Below, piece by piece: positions 46,901 to 58,560 of a stretch of DNA of 64,000 bases. The notes under the pieces are model-generated. The model was not told where the DNA came from, searched no databases, and worked only from the letters and a program-made list of their open reading frames with translations. This stretch comes from Lotus japonicus. Its lineage: Eukaryota > Streptophyta > Magnoliopsida > Fabales > Fabaceae. Both the position numbers and the translations under genes were made by a program. Positions within the stretch are counted from its first letter, which is position 1. Each line of letters starts with the position of its first letter. The stretch spans positions 77,381,093 through 77,445,092 of the forward strand of contig NC_080042.1 of NCBI RefSeq assembly GCF_012489685.1, read 5' to 3'.

Positions 46901-47560
46901 CCTGGATACTACGATGTAAATACTGTTGATAAGCAGTGCATTTTATAGTTGATAATAGCCTTAATAGAGTTGATAGGCAGGCATTAATATAGTTGTTAAG
47001 CATTACATTATATAGTTGCAATAGCCTTCATTATAGCAATTACCATTTGATTAGAACATAGGATTGCTGCAGACTTACTTCTATGTTCTAAGTTTGATTG
47101 TATAACCCCTTACTCTGATAGTTTGAGGGTTAATTACTTTGGTTGTAAGTTGCTCCTGCTAGTAGCAAAGCATTGTCGGCTACATTATTGATTATATATG
47201 AAATAATTTGTTTTATTTTCTTGTATTCAAAAGAATGCATGTTCTGTTTTCCTATTTCTTCTTGATTTTAATTATGTTCTTTGATAGCCAAATATTTATT
47301 CCGATCTAGTCAAACCAGATGATGACCCTCCTTTGGCTAGTGTAGCTAGATTGCTAAGTCAGCCGCGCCAGCTATTATTTGAATGCAATTTATTTTTGGA
47401 GAAGGTCCTGCATCAGTTACTTTAGAGAAGGTTCTGCATTTTAGTTGCAGATTTTGGTAATGGTGAAACTTTATAGATTTCATGAGTCCAGTAATGAATT
47501 GATAAAGGAACTAGATATTGATTTTGTTCTTAGTAAAGAAAACCAGATACTGTCAAATGC
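46901..47560. repeat. F-box 3' flank related to 24199-24830 and 57670-57830
   Basis: Shared stretches include gaaggttctgcatttt with the flank at 24782, and ttaccatttgattagaa with 57698. Confidence 0.6.
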
Positions 47561-47572
47561 TTTAATTACTTA

Positions 47573-47890
47573 TTAGTTTAACATTAAAATATGGAAGTAG
47601 CCACTATAGAAAGGAATGACATGTAAGCTTATTAGTTTAATATTAGCTGATTTTTTGAGGTAGTTTAATATTAGTTGATAGTCACTCGAAGGAGGAGAGT
47701 TAGCCCCCAATTTAGCAAGGCAGCCTATAACATTATTACAATCTCTTTGAATACATTTCAGAGCCATTGTCCTTTCGTTCCCAAGCTAGACCCGAATCTC
47801 CATAAGGACTAGCATGAACCTTGTACTCTCTTCATCCTCTAACGAAGCCAAAAGATCAGCACAATAAACCCCACATATGACATCCCTATG
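47573..47890 (-). pseudogene. LINE RNase H fragment
   Basis: On the minus strand the order CADLLASLEDEESTRF, LVLMEIRV, then CIQRDCNNVIGCLAKLGANS resembles the last part of a plant LINE RNase H domain (H-x-x-R-x-x-N-x-x-A-x-x-L-A). A stop interrupts it. Only this piece is recognisable. Confidence 0.45.
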
Positions 47891-48311
47891 GCCACGACTC
47901 AAAACAAGAGGTCATCCCTCAAAGCATTTGCCCCAGTCAAAAGGGGATTGTCCCCCGTCCAATAGGACTGGATGCCATACAACCATCACCCCTGACAATC
48001 ACGAGTTAAACCACCACCCTGTGCCGTCCAATAGGAGTGGAAGCCATAAAACCATCCCTTGCACATGAGCACATTGCCCGCCTCCATTCTATTGGGATCC
48101 AAGAACATAATGAACTCACCATCCTAAATAATCATGTTATTTTTCCACTTCCCACAAAATCGCAATGAACTTGACACCATGCTGACTCTGAGGCTCTGAG
48201 CTTGGCTAGTCACACCACACTATATAACATACTGATGCATGAAATGATTTTTTTTTCTTCTAAATAATGTTTAAAAAAAAATAATTAGCAAAAAGGGTGC
48301 AAAAAACTTTA

Positions 48312-48588
48312 CTCCCTCCGTCCCTAATTATAAGTTAAAGGTGTAAAAATCACACTTATTAAGAAAGCCTTAATTGATGCATTGGTTTTCAAAAAAAATG
48401 TACAACTTTCTATGTTTACCCCTATTTATGATAACACTTTTTCATCATTGTACTACTAATGGTGGTGCTCCACTACCAATAAATGCAAGGGTGAATATGG
48501 AAAGAAATATTAACTTTTGCAAGGTTAGCTTATATTTAGTGACACAAAAAAAGTCTCAATGTTAGCTTATAATTAGGGACGGAGGGAG
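48312..48588. mobile_element. Stowaway MITE (Tc1/mariner type)
   Basis: Terminal inverted repeats ctccctccgtccctaattat and its complement at the right end, flanked by TA dinucleotides at 48310-48311 and 48589-48590. Length 277 bp. Textbook Stowaway structure. Confidence 0.92.
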
Positions 48589-48962
48589 TATTTAGCAAAC
48601 TAGGGTAGTTTTTGACACAGGATCTGACGTGTATGAGATCTCTTGAATTCGCAAGTTTTTTTGCGAATTATAGAGAATCTTGCGTGTTTTCGAGGCTTCT
48701 TAAAAGGTTGACAAATACCTGAATTCGCAATTTTTTCTGCAAATTACTGTCTGTATGGACATGACAGCTTCCTAGTCAGAGGTGACGGACAATTAGTGGG
48801 ATTCACAATAATTTCCGCGAATTGGCAAAACTTATTATTTATTTCTCCGTCAACATAAATGAAATGTATGGTGGCACAGTGGTATTGATATACTATTATA
48901 CTCAACCAACTTGGAGATCTTAGTTTCTATTCCAACCCAAGGCATTTTATTTTAATTTACTC

Positions 48963-48963
<1 letters not shown>

Positions 48964-49020
<57 letters not shown>
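48964..49020. repeat. (TTA)n microsatellite
   Basis: About nineteen consecutive ATT/TTA trinucleotides. Confidence 0.95.
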
Positions 49021-49661
49021 CCAAAGAGTTTAACAATTTTATAATTTTTTCTCTAACTATCGAAAGACCTGTGAATAATTTGGATGTGCAACTACCATTA
49101 GGACAACATTCATTTTGTTCTAATCATTGAAGTATTAAATATATATAATTTATAATTCGCGAGATTTTTCACGAATTGCACATATCTGTCACGTGAAAAG
49201 CATGTGTACGGGACTGAAAGTGAAAAACATGCAATTCGCAAATTAAAATGCGAATTTCACTTGTGCCCATCATATCACTATGATTTCCAATAAAAAAGTG
49301 CATGAATCTCACATCAATTCACAACTATTTTTGCGAATTGTGTCAGCTCCAACGTGTACAAAACTACCCTAATTCGCAAATAAATTTTTTTTACGGCTTT
49401 TTGCTAATTAATTTTTTTTTACATTATTCCGAAAAAAAATCGCATGAAATTCTGAAGACTTAGAATTGGACATGTTATATAAGTAAACCTGTAATCATTC
49501 ATTCCAGAGAATTGTAAGTGTGGGCAGCAGTAATTCAAAATTGATAGTTCAAGTAATTCCAGAGAATTCTATAACGTAAGGCCAGCATAGGTTGTTTCCA
49601 CTCACAAATCAAAAAGATCTAATTCATGGGCTTCATCCATTTGGGCCGGGTGACTAGTTTT

Positions 49662-49930
49662 ATCTTTTTTTTTTTTTTATAAATCAATTATTGTATTTAA
49701 ACTTAGCACAAGGGGTGCTAGACTTAAATACAAAGATTGATTTATTGTAGCTAGAAAACTACAATACAATAAAACAAAACTAATCAAACAATCTAGAAAG
49801 CCGAGCATGCAAGCAAAACGCATGAAACCAACACAGCCAAAGAAAATTGTGCCAACAGACCCAACTAATCCCAAGAAGCATGTCCAGACCCAATAAAAGA
49901 AACATAAAGTGCACACCCGCAGCAAGCCAA
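49662..49930 (-). mobile_element. Possible LINE 3' end with A-tail
   Basis: On the minus strand a T-rich 3' UTR-like sequence ends in twelve A residues (the T run at 49667-49678). Short palindromes such as tagcaccccttgtgcta precede the tail. No coding domain visible. Confidence 0.35.
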
Positions 49931-50148
49931 AAAAATGTCTAGTTTTATTTTATGTGAAATTGTTTCTTTTGTTATCACTCGCTCCCCCAAATTTCTCATA
50001 ACAGTTATTCTCTCCTCCGTCTGTCTAGAACCTTGTCACGTAAATTCCACATCCTCAACTCCCTAACTCGCTCTTTCTCCTCCGTTTCTGTTGCTGTTCC
50101 CAATCCCACGCCCATTCCCACCACCCATCACTGAGTTCACACTCTTTC

Positions 50149-50411
50149 AAGCAGTTGTGGTTGAGTATAGGCCTCCCAATTTCTAATATGGTATCAGAGT
50201 CTATCCTAGATCCATTTGTTGTTTGTTGTGGAGACTTCCCATATTCGGGGCACCCGTTATTGTTGATCCCACGTTGTTCAGTCCTGGACGTGAGGGGGTG
50301 TGTTAGAAGTCTCACATTGGATAGAGCATAGATGGTCTTTATAAGGGTAGTGCAAACCTCAACTCTTGAGCTAGCTTTTGTGGTTGAGTATAGGCATCCC
50401 AATTTCTAATA
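50149..50411 (+). mobile_element. TRIM retrotransposon, 5'-truncated
   Basis: Truncated left LTR end (gtggttgagtataggcctcc then caatttctaata) is followed at 50189 by tggtatcagag, the methionine-initiator tRNA primer-binding site. A 90-bp internal region without coding capacity leads to a purine tract (gtgaggggg) and the complete right LTR (50301-50411), which starts TGTTAGAAG and ends TTCTAATA. The LTR is only about 111 bp. This is the standard layout of terminal-repeat retrotransposons in miniature. Confidence 0.88.
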
Positions 50412-51088
50412 AATATTCTAACGGCTTATTGTGAATCTGATTCTCACCGGCGCTGCCAACCCACGACGAACTGACACGTTCCAGGGAGTGTCTCAACGTC
50501 AACACCACCCGCATCAGTCGTTGATCAGTCTTTGATGCTCGCTTATAACGGCTTATTGTGAACTTGAGAAACCCGATGAGGCTTTGAAGTCCTTAACACG
50601 TTGATGTCATTGTTCTTGTGATAACCGCAGAACTAGGAGACATATGGGTTGGGTGGAGAAGGTTCACGGATAAATTCTCAAATGGTGCAATTTATGTCTC
50701 TGATGTACCAAAAATTGATTAGGGGTTAATTTGATTACTGTTTTTGAAAAAAATCTTGTTTTATTTTAAAACTTGTTTTTTAAAAATGTCAGTTTTTATT
50801 CGAAATTTTTAAAACTAAAATAACAAAACAACTCAGATATGTTTTATGTTTTTGTTTTAAGTTTGGCTTAAGTTTTTGGTTCTTATAATATACCATTTTT
50901 CCATTTTTAGTCATTTTAAAAAGAGAGTATATTAAAAGGACAAAAAAACATATTTAAGGCTTTAGGTTTTCAAATTACAATTTTCCTTAAAATGTTTTTG
51001 GTCCTTATAATATACCCTTTTTATGTTTTTAGTCCTTTTAAAAAAACTTGTTTTTCACCTTTAACATATCAAAGGTTTTGTTTTTTAA

Positions 51089-51922
51089 GGATTATGGAAA
51101 TCAAGAGTCTTGGACTAAACTATTCAGTGTCCCGACGGAACTATTCCCCTATACGGCCCCCCGCATCTTTTCGATTTTCTTTCCGATACTATGTATATTT
51201 TTCTTATAGCCTCGGTGATAAAGATAATATATATTGTCCGACAATAAATATCACGTAGCACACTGTAGTGTAGTAGTAACCTTTGAAAAGTCCCCCACTG
51301 GTCCCGTGTTTGAATCTCCCTTACAACATTTGATTTTTTTATTTATTTTTAAACAAAAAGGCTATAGAAAAAACCCGCTCTGGATAGGAGGAGTTCAAGA
51401 GTTGACTCCTACACTTATGCTATCTTCAGAGTAATTTACAACTAGGTTAGGTCCTATGTATGGTATACATTTGACGATTTATTTTATTTATTCTAATTTT
51501 CAGTTTTTTGACAAATTTATGAGTTGGTTAGTATATCCTATACTCAAACTCAAAATAATATATATTTCTTATGCTTATAAAAAAATCAATTAAATTAATT
51601 GATTTACACATAACACATATAAAGTCGTTTGGATTATTGTACGATAAAATTATGTTTGATATAATGAAGTTTGATAAAATGAAGGATATTAGATTGAATA
51701 TGTGTATAAAAATTATATAAAAGTAAATTAAGAAAATGAATATTGTTTATTTAAAAGAAAAGAAAATAAATTTTGTATTTAATCTTTGGCTACCCCGATA
51801 TTAAAATCCTGGATCTGCTCCTGCTTTGGAAACTCCTCAAATTCATAATATCACTCATTGGGTTGTCCCGGTGGTCTATGTAAAAAGTTTGATATCACCT
51901 TATCTTGATATTAGGATGTAAA
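51089..51922 (+). pseudogene. Shattered F-box/FBA pseudogene (two C-terminal fragments)
   Basis: Fragment 1 (51089-51170) encodes DYGNQESWTKLFSVPTELFP. Fragment 2 (about 51824-51922) encodes LETPQIHNITHWVVPVVYVK then SLISPYLDI. About 650 bp of unrelated sequence separates them, including a gtgtttgaatctccc B-box-like motif near 51306. The 3' flank resumes similarity to that of the F-box gene at 33889 after a second insertion at about 51975-52410. Confidence 0.8.
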
Positions 51923-52410
51923 ATGGTATGTTCCAATAACAGGACCTTCCATGTTTTCATTTCATGTTTGTTCTAAGGCAAACTTTTACATGATGGTTGG
52001 TGAAGGATGGTTATAATGATGTTTCTCTCATATCCAATAAATGGATGCCAAGTGGAGGTTTATTCCATGTCATCTTAACTTATAAAATTCTTAAATTGGG
52101 ACTCCAACTATTTATATTATAAATTTTACAACATGATAAAAATACAGTATTTTTTCAAAAATATTTATTTTATGGTTTTTGAATTGATTTTAACCTATAT
52201 TAAAAGTAATTTTAAATATTTCAAGCTGATTTGGGGCAAATCTATTAACTTAATCCTTCCTCCTCTCCTCCACCGTATATCATCATCTTCTCTGCCGTGT
52301 TCATCTTCTTCTCTGGACGTGGTTGGAAGCACTGGCAAGTGCAAACCAGATCGAACCTCCATGTCGTCGCCTCCAGATCTCTCTCCCCGGACTATTTATG
52401 TGTTATTTCT

Positions 52411-53515
52411 GTACTTTTGATCATTGTGAATTGAAATCATGAATTGCATTAGGTGGTCAATGGTTTATGTTTCTATAATGAGAATTATGATCAGGATCAT
52501 GCCTAGTCACTAGTGAGCTTAACTATTTAAATGTCTCCTAATTGCTGCACAAGTTTCACGTATTATGCACTAAACTAATTAAATCTTATCATGCACATGG
52601 TTTTTAATGAAGTGGTGATTTGTTTTGGCACAAGTTCAAAATAATTGCATGAGAACTTGTTTCATTGGTTTTTGGATCACTAAAGTAAGTAAATATATAT
52701 TTTCAGTTGATTGAAACATATTTTACTCTGTTAGTGTATTTTCCTAAATAATTTAGACTGTATTGTTCAATGAGGCACAAGTTCAATAATTATGCAGAAA
52801 TACTACATCAATAGTATCTACCTCCATAGGTAATTGTTTGCACTTTGTATTTGTAGAAATTAGTAACTGACCAGGAGCTTATGTTCTGACTTTTCAATTC
52901 TTTTTCAGGGGGGACGGTGGGAACTCATTTGTTTTATCTCAGACTGTTTTATTCGGTATCTAGAAATGACTTTTTGAGTGGGAATTGTGGATTGAAATGG
53001 CCTGCATTTTAAGCAGTGCATTGTATAGTTAGGGGCCCTATCCATAATTACTTTTGACCAGAACTTGCTAAGTGTGTGATTGGTTTCGTGTCTAAAAAAC
53101 ATCTTTGAAGTGTAAAGCATAATTTCTGTGACCATAATTTCTGTGATTGTTTTGTTTCATGTTTCAAATGCTTGTTATCGTTGAAAAAATAGGTAAGATA
53201 AGACACTTAATTTACTATCAAGATTAGTGTATTCTTACCAATAAGGTGTAGCACACCCGATAGATAGTTGAACTTCTTTAAGCATCTAGTCAAGGGTTCA
53301 ATCCCTGAGTCATGCGTATGGAGAAGCATTTTGTTGGAAATGGTCTTACCCACTTAACGTGATCTTCCGTCTCCGTTAAAGAGGAGATTTGGCCAAGAGA
53401 AATGAGTTCGAAAGAAGAGGTTGAAGAGAGGGACATTTTAGTAAAATGGGGCTATTTCATTTTGAATGTTTTAATTTTCACTTGGTGGTAGTGGTCCATG
53501 GTGGTCCCAAATATA
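52411..53515. repeat. F-box 3' flank related to 35060-36370
   Basis: Collinear with the region after the F-box gene at 33889, including the ctttttcagggggga block near 52905 and the tRNA-like segment at 53240-53410. Confidence 0.7.
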
Positions 53516-53787
53516 TATATATATATATCAACTTTTCATAGTGGTGGTTTTTTACATCAGCTAACAAAGTCATGGTGTTCCACCTCCAATCTCTATGCCA
53601 TCTGCAAAGCCCCCGCTTTTCCAATCATTGGGTCTGTGCGTGTTGGTGAGAAACTGGAAACTGCAAAGACACATTCCCCTACATGATCCCTAACCACCGT
53701 ACCATAGCCTTGGCCATCTCTCCCCGACCAGCCCGTGTTAATTTTATTTTAAGGACTCCTTCTCGTGGTTTAAAAGTATTATTTTTT

Positions 53788-54290
53788 CAAAGATTTTTTT
53801 TTTGAAAAATAAGGGATTGTATTATTATCCACACAAAAAAACCTTTAACGACAGAACCCCCAAGGTCAAAAAAGAGCGAGAAAATCCAGCAAACAAAGAA
53901 CAACAAACACCCGCTCAACAGAACAACCCCTAAAAAAGGGAAACGACCTCCGCAGGGAACTCACAAAAAACCCTCAAAGGTGCTAGCAGCAGAGCTGCAT
54001 ACCCCAATAGAGCATATCATGGCATGAAATGTTCCTCAAGAACCTTTTCAAGACCTCGTATAACATCCATGTCGCTCCTTTCGTACACTAAATCCACAAC
54101 CTTACCGAGAAGCCACGCCTTCTTCGATCGCGTGAAGAAACCCCCCCCCCCCACTAACGGTGCCCGAATCCAGCGATGAAGATGAAGAAGAGGCCAAATC
54201 TGAATCCAAAGTAGATCCCTCATCCACTGCCAAAGGGCCCTCTAACTCGTTCGATCCTTGAATTAACGAAGAGGACCCCCCAACCTCCAA
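53788..54290 (-). mobile_element. LINE-like 3' fragment with A-tail
   Basis: On the minus strand a coding-like frame (EVGGSSSLIQGSNELEGPLA, then Ser-rich) meets a run of about eleven G residues near 54146, where the frame shifts. It continues as KVVDLVYERSDMDVIRGLEK and VLEEHFMP to a stop at 54017. A GT-rich 3' UTR follows and ends in a poly(A) run (T run at 53787-53795). This layout suits a truncated LINE; the protein domain was not identified. Confidence 0.45.
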
Positions 54291-54569
54291 ACTTATATCA
54301 TAAATTATTATATAAGTAGATAAATAATTTTAAATGGTATAAAATAGTTTATTTTACTGTTATTGAAGAATTATTTTATTTATTGTTTTTTTAAACCATT
54401 TTATTTATTGTTATTGTAATAGAAATATCGAATATAATGATAGCTAAGTAGCAGCAAATGATAATAAAAAATTATTTTTAATGAGTAAATTCAATATTTT
54501 CACCGCTTATAACTTATTTTATTTTTAATTATATTTATGAGTAACTAATTAAATAGTTTTATCTTAGCA

Positions 54570-54832
54570 ATAACAGCTAGTAATTAATTTTTTTTGAAAA
54601 CGAAATGAATATTATTATAATGAAAGTCTGAACCAAAATACAGCTCAAGACTGGAGTAAAGTACAATCTTATCAAGGAAAAAGAGAACAAAGTGCAACAC
54701 TGAACAGTGCACAAAACCCACCACCAACCCACGGAAAGGCCTCTAACGTATCCCATGAAGGGGCATCATTAAAACCTTGTTAGGAAAAACCCATTGGGAT
54801 AAAAACCTAGCAAGAAAAAAGAGTACCACCAA
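54570..54832 (-). mobile_element. Probable non-LTR retroelement 3' fragment
   Basis: Minus-strand sequence ending in an A run (T run near 54588) after cattcgttttc. The inner part (taacaaggttttaatgatgc on the minus strand) has a retroelement 3' end look. No coding domain. Confidence 0.3.
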
Positions 54833-54849
54833 CATGTCTCTTATTTTAT

Positions 54850-55288
54850 CATGTCTCTAATCTTATCTTATCCATTTATGTGTAAAAGTTATGCTGACGA
54901 GGAGTTGAGTCAGAACTAATACAGACAGGATAAGATGACATTTTGTTATTTTTTTTAGAAAACTAATTTATGTAATATACTAATTGTATATAATTTATAA
55001 TAATATTAATGACTAATAAATATATAAAAAAATAATTTTAGTAATATACTAATTTTATTATTTATTAATTACTATTTAATGAAATTAGTATATTACTAAA
55101 ATCATTTTTTTATATATTTATTAGTCATTAATATTACTATAAATTATATACAATTAGTATATTACATAAATTAGTTTTCTAAAACAGAATAACAAAATGT
55201 CATATTATCCCGTCAATATTAGTTTTGACTCAACTCCTCATCAGTATAACTTTTACACATAAATGGATAAGATAAGATAAGAGACATG
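54850..55288. mobile_element. Long fold-back (hairpin) element
   Basis: The left arm from catgtctctaatcttatctt through tttagtaatatactaatttt (about 55051) is repeated inverted from aaattagtatattactaaaa (about 55082) to aagataagagacatg. The arms are about 200 bp with few mismatches, separated by roughly 30 bp. The left arm carries cgaggagttgagtc and the right arm gactcaactcctc. Such a transcript would form a near-perfect hairpin. It ends about 130 bp before the start codon of the next F-box gene. Confidence 0.88.
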
Positions 55289-55420
55289 ATTGTGTTATGT
55301 GACGATTACACTGTGTAATCCTAATCATGTCTCCTTTATCCAGACCACAAAAGTGCATATAAATTGATTTTGCTGCAACCGCGTCTTCATTCATCTAGCT
55401 GTTGCTGCCGCCGCTCATCA

Positions 55421-56599
55421 ATGGCGCGAATACGGACACGACCGCGGTTACTTCCTTCCTCTTCCAACCCTCCCGGTGACTCGCCGCCGTTTCCAACTCT
55501 TCCGTTCGAACTTGGAGTGGAAATCCTATGCAGGCTCCCAGTGAAATCGCTGTTGCAACTCCGCTGCGTTTGCAAGTCCTGGAAATCGCTAATCTCCGAT
55601 CCCAAATTCGCCAAAAACCACCTCCGCTGTTCGTCGACGGACTTCACCCGCCACCGCCTCTTCTTAAGCTACAACACCCTCCCAGGCGACAGATTCAAAT
55701 TCCTTCTCAAGGATTACCCGCTCCTCTCCGTTTTCAACGCCGCCATGCCTGCCCCCGCCACAGAGCTAGGTTACCCTCTGAGTAACATTTTCAATTTCGT
55801 CATGGATTTTTGCCATGGCATCATCATGGTGTGCTTCAATTATAAGAGATGTATTCTTCTATGGAACCCTTCTACTCGGATATTCAAAGAGTTGCCGCGT
55901 TTGAGAAATCGACCCCTAGTAGGTACTTTCATAACATACGGGTTTGGTTACGATAATCTTGCTGATAGATACAAAGTAGTTGCTGTTCTCTGCTATGAAA
56001 CTGATTCTGATACTGGGGGTTACAAGAAAAACAAAACTGATGCTGAGTTTTACAGAACACAAGTCCAGGTTCATACTTTAGGTACTCATGCTTGGAGGGA
56101 GATTCAAGACTTCCCTTCATGTGTCCCTTTCACTGGAACAGGAAAATTTCTGAATGGCACTCTTAATTGGTTGGTTTCTCATGAGTCCAATTGGTTTATT
56201 AATTCTCTTAATTTGGGGAAAGAGAGTTATCAAAAGATTTTGCCTCCTGATGATGGAAATGAGCCTGAGAATTTTTTGGGGGTGTTGAAGGATTGCTTGT
56301 GCGTCCTGTGTGGAGATGCCCTGGTTTGGAATGTTTGGCTTATGAAGGAGTATGGAAATCAGAACTCTTGGACTAAACTATTCAGTGTTGCGACGGAACT
56401 ATTGCCCCATTACAAAGGACTTCGTGCAATTCATATTTCTGAGGATGATCAAGTACTGGTGGTGAAGTTCTGTTCAGAGTTATTTCTTTACAATTCCAGA
56501 GATGGCACTTTGAAAAGTCTCCAAATACAAATTCCAGATGGTTGTATTTCTCTGTTCTCAGGGGCCTATGTAGAAAGTTTGATATCACCTTGCTTTTGA
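55421..56599 (+). CDS. F-box/FBA protein (At3g23880/CPR1-like family)
   Basis: A single exon of 392 residues starting MARIRTRPRLLPSSSNPPGD. This start aligns with that of the F-box gene at 33889; an in-frame upstream ATG does not. The F-box is at about residues 26-68 (LPFELGVEILCRLPVKSLLQ, LRCVCKSWKSLISDP). The FBA domain has MDFCHGIIMV, ILLWNPSTRIFKELP, YGFGYDNLADRYKVVAV, VQVHTLGTHAWREIQDFPS, NVWLMKEYGNQNSWTKLF and YVESLISPCF. It is the full-length source or sister of the truncated copy at 36698. A fold-back element lies in its proximal promoter and could supply small RNAs or alter expression; that is inference. Predicted role: SCF substrate receptor. Confidence 0.92.
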   Translation: MARIRTRPRLLPSSSNPPGDSPPFPTLPFELGVEILCRLPVKSLLQLRCVCKSWKSLISDPKFAKNHLRCSSTDFTRHRLFLSYNTLPGDRFKFLLKDYPLLSVFNAAMPAPATELGYPLSNIFNFVMDFCHGIIMVCFNYKRCILLWNPSTRIFKELPRLRNRPLVGTFITYGFGYDNLADRYKVVAVLCYETDSDTGGYKKNKTDAEFYRTQVQVHTLGTHAWREIQDFPSCVPFTGTGKFLNGTLNWLVSHESNWFINSLNLGKESYQKILPPDDGNEPENFLGVLKDCLCVLCGDALVWNVWLMKEYGNQNSWTKLFSVATELLPHYKGLRAIHISEDDQVLVVKFCSELFLYNSRDGTLKSLQIQIPDGCISLFSGAYVESLISPCF

Positions 56600-58560
56600 T
56601 ATTGGGATGTAAAATGGTATGTCTGAAGAATCCTTCGATCCATGAACTGGTTCTTAGTACCTTACATGTTTTCATTTCATGTTTGTTCTAATTATTTTGA
56701 TCATTGTTTATTGAAATCATGCATTTCATTAGGTGGTCAATTTAGTTTTCTCAAATTGGAATAAGATCTGGATGTGATGCCAAGTCACTAGTATGCTTAT
56801 TTAAATGTCACTTAACTGCTCACAAAATTCATTTTTGCTTCAAATCTTGCATAATACATTATGCACTAAACAAACTAAATCTTATCATGCACATAATTCT
56901 TAATGAGCCTATGATATAGTTTTTTTTTTTTTCCTTTTTGGGCATAAGTTCATAATAATACCATGAGAACTTGTTTGGTGTTTTTGAATCACTAAAATAG
57001 ACATACACCTTTCAGTTGATTGAAACATCTTTTACTGTGGTTGTTGTTTGTGTTGTATTTGGGTTATGTTGTTTTGGTAAGGGTGTGGTTGGCGTCTTAG
57101 ATGGGAGAGTTTGTTCCCATCATTCTTTCATTCAATAAAATTTGTTCTGCTGTCAAAATAAATTTTTACACAAAAAGTCCCTTTCTTCATGCCATCTTCT
57201 TGTGTTTCTTATTGTATCCTTTCGCCAGAAATTCTACACAAATATCTACCTCTAGAGGTACTTGTTTGCACTTTGTAATTACTAGTAACTGACTAGGAGC
57301 TTCTGTTATGAATTTTCAAGTATTTTTCAGGTGGGACAGTGGGAACTCATTTCTGAAGTATATTTTTTGTGATGACCAAGAGTAGTGGAAGATGTGACAG
57401 CAAGGAAGTTGATACTAGCTGGGAAGACACAAAGTGAATTATATGTTTTTTTTCTTATATTTCATACCAAAGCTATTGTGACAATATGCCAGTTATCCTA
57501 TTTCTCTTCAATACTAGTTAAGGATCCTTGAATGCCTTTTGTTTGAAACTATAAAGTTTTCTTCCATTTATATCTTAGACTGGTTTGTTTGGTATCTAGA
57601 AATAATTTAATGAGAGGGGATTATGGATTGATGGACAGACCAATGGCCTGCATTTTAAGCAGTGTATTGTATCTTGATAATAACCTTTATATCAATTACC
57701 ATCTGATTAGAATATTGATATGCTTCAGACATACTTCTAAGTCAGATTGTGTAACCTTTACTCTGATAATTTGTGAGTTACTTGGTTTGTAAGTTGCTCT
57801 TACTTTGCTAAATACCAGGAAAGCCAGGGGAACTGGATTACAGAAATCATTGAATGTTTATCTCTCATTCTTGTTCTTAACTATAAAAGAACATTGGTTT
57901 GGTACCAAAAGGACCACTGAACCTCATGCAATTGTTGACTTCAAAAATCGTTGAAGTTTATGAGACATCAACGAATGCTATTGCTCCCCACTTATTTGTC
58001 TATGCTTAAACTGTCATGCAGTTCATTTTTACTTAGTTGTGCATGGTTCATTATGTTAGCTTGGTGCCCCTACTTTGTTGCTCTAGTTTATCTGCATCTG
58101 AGTTATTTTGGTGTTTTGGTTTAGTTGCGCTCGCTCACATCTGGCAAAGAAAAAAATTGTGCTGACGAAGAGTGTGTTGTTTCTTTTTGGTTTTAGATGG
58201 TTTTGATTGTCTTCCAAAAGGGAACCCCGAGACCTTGCATTTAGCTCCCTTTTCCTTCTATTATCATACTTTTGTTTGTTTTTCTTTCTGCATTATCATT
58301 GTCTTTAGCACTTTAATCATTCAGATTGTTCTTTTCTCTTTCTTTTTTCATCATTACTAATGTTCTTGTTCATGTCATTTTCAGAGTTCTTGAAAATCTT
58401 AAAAAGAGCCAATTTTTATTATTGTTTCTGGTTTATCAATATTATTTCAAATTGTGGATTCGATCTCTCCTTGTACTTTTCATACATGAGAAAGTAAGAT
58501 TAGCACCTGAAGTGGGCGTGGACACCCAAAGAAGGAACATGAATAGGTATGATAGTTAGA
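56600..58560. repeat. F-box 3' flank (3' UTR block and paralogous downstream DNA)
   Basis: 56600-57674 is near-identical to 37304-38394, including ttttcaggtgggacagtggg near 57325 that may be a spliced 3' UTR exon. 57675-58500 resembles the flanks after 46900 and 24199 (for example gcattatcattgtctttagca). Confidence 0.7.

Larger units (their letters stand above)
48262..49432. mobile_element. TIR element with internal aattcgcaa/ttgcgaatt hairpin array
   Basis: The left end (aataatgtttaaaaaaaaa, then taattagcaaaaa) is inverted at the right end (tttttgctaattaa, then a T-run and acattatt), giving TIRs of about 40 bp. The interior has at least six hairpin-forming sites of type aattcgca...tgcgaatt, near 48643, 48723, 48809, 49156, 49231 and 49316. 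A Stowaway MITE and a TTA microsatellite are nested inside. No coding capacity. Superfamily not assigned. Confidence 0.6.

Noticed and set aside
53820..54290. Host gene encoding an acidic Ser-rich protein
   Set aside because: Frame is broken at a long G run and the piece ends in an A-tail, so a truncated retroelement is more likely.
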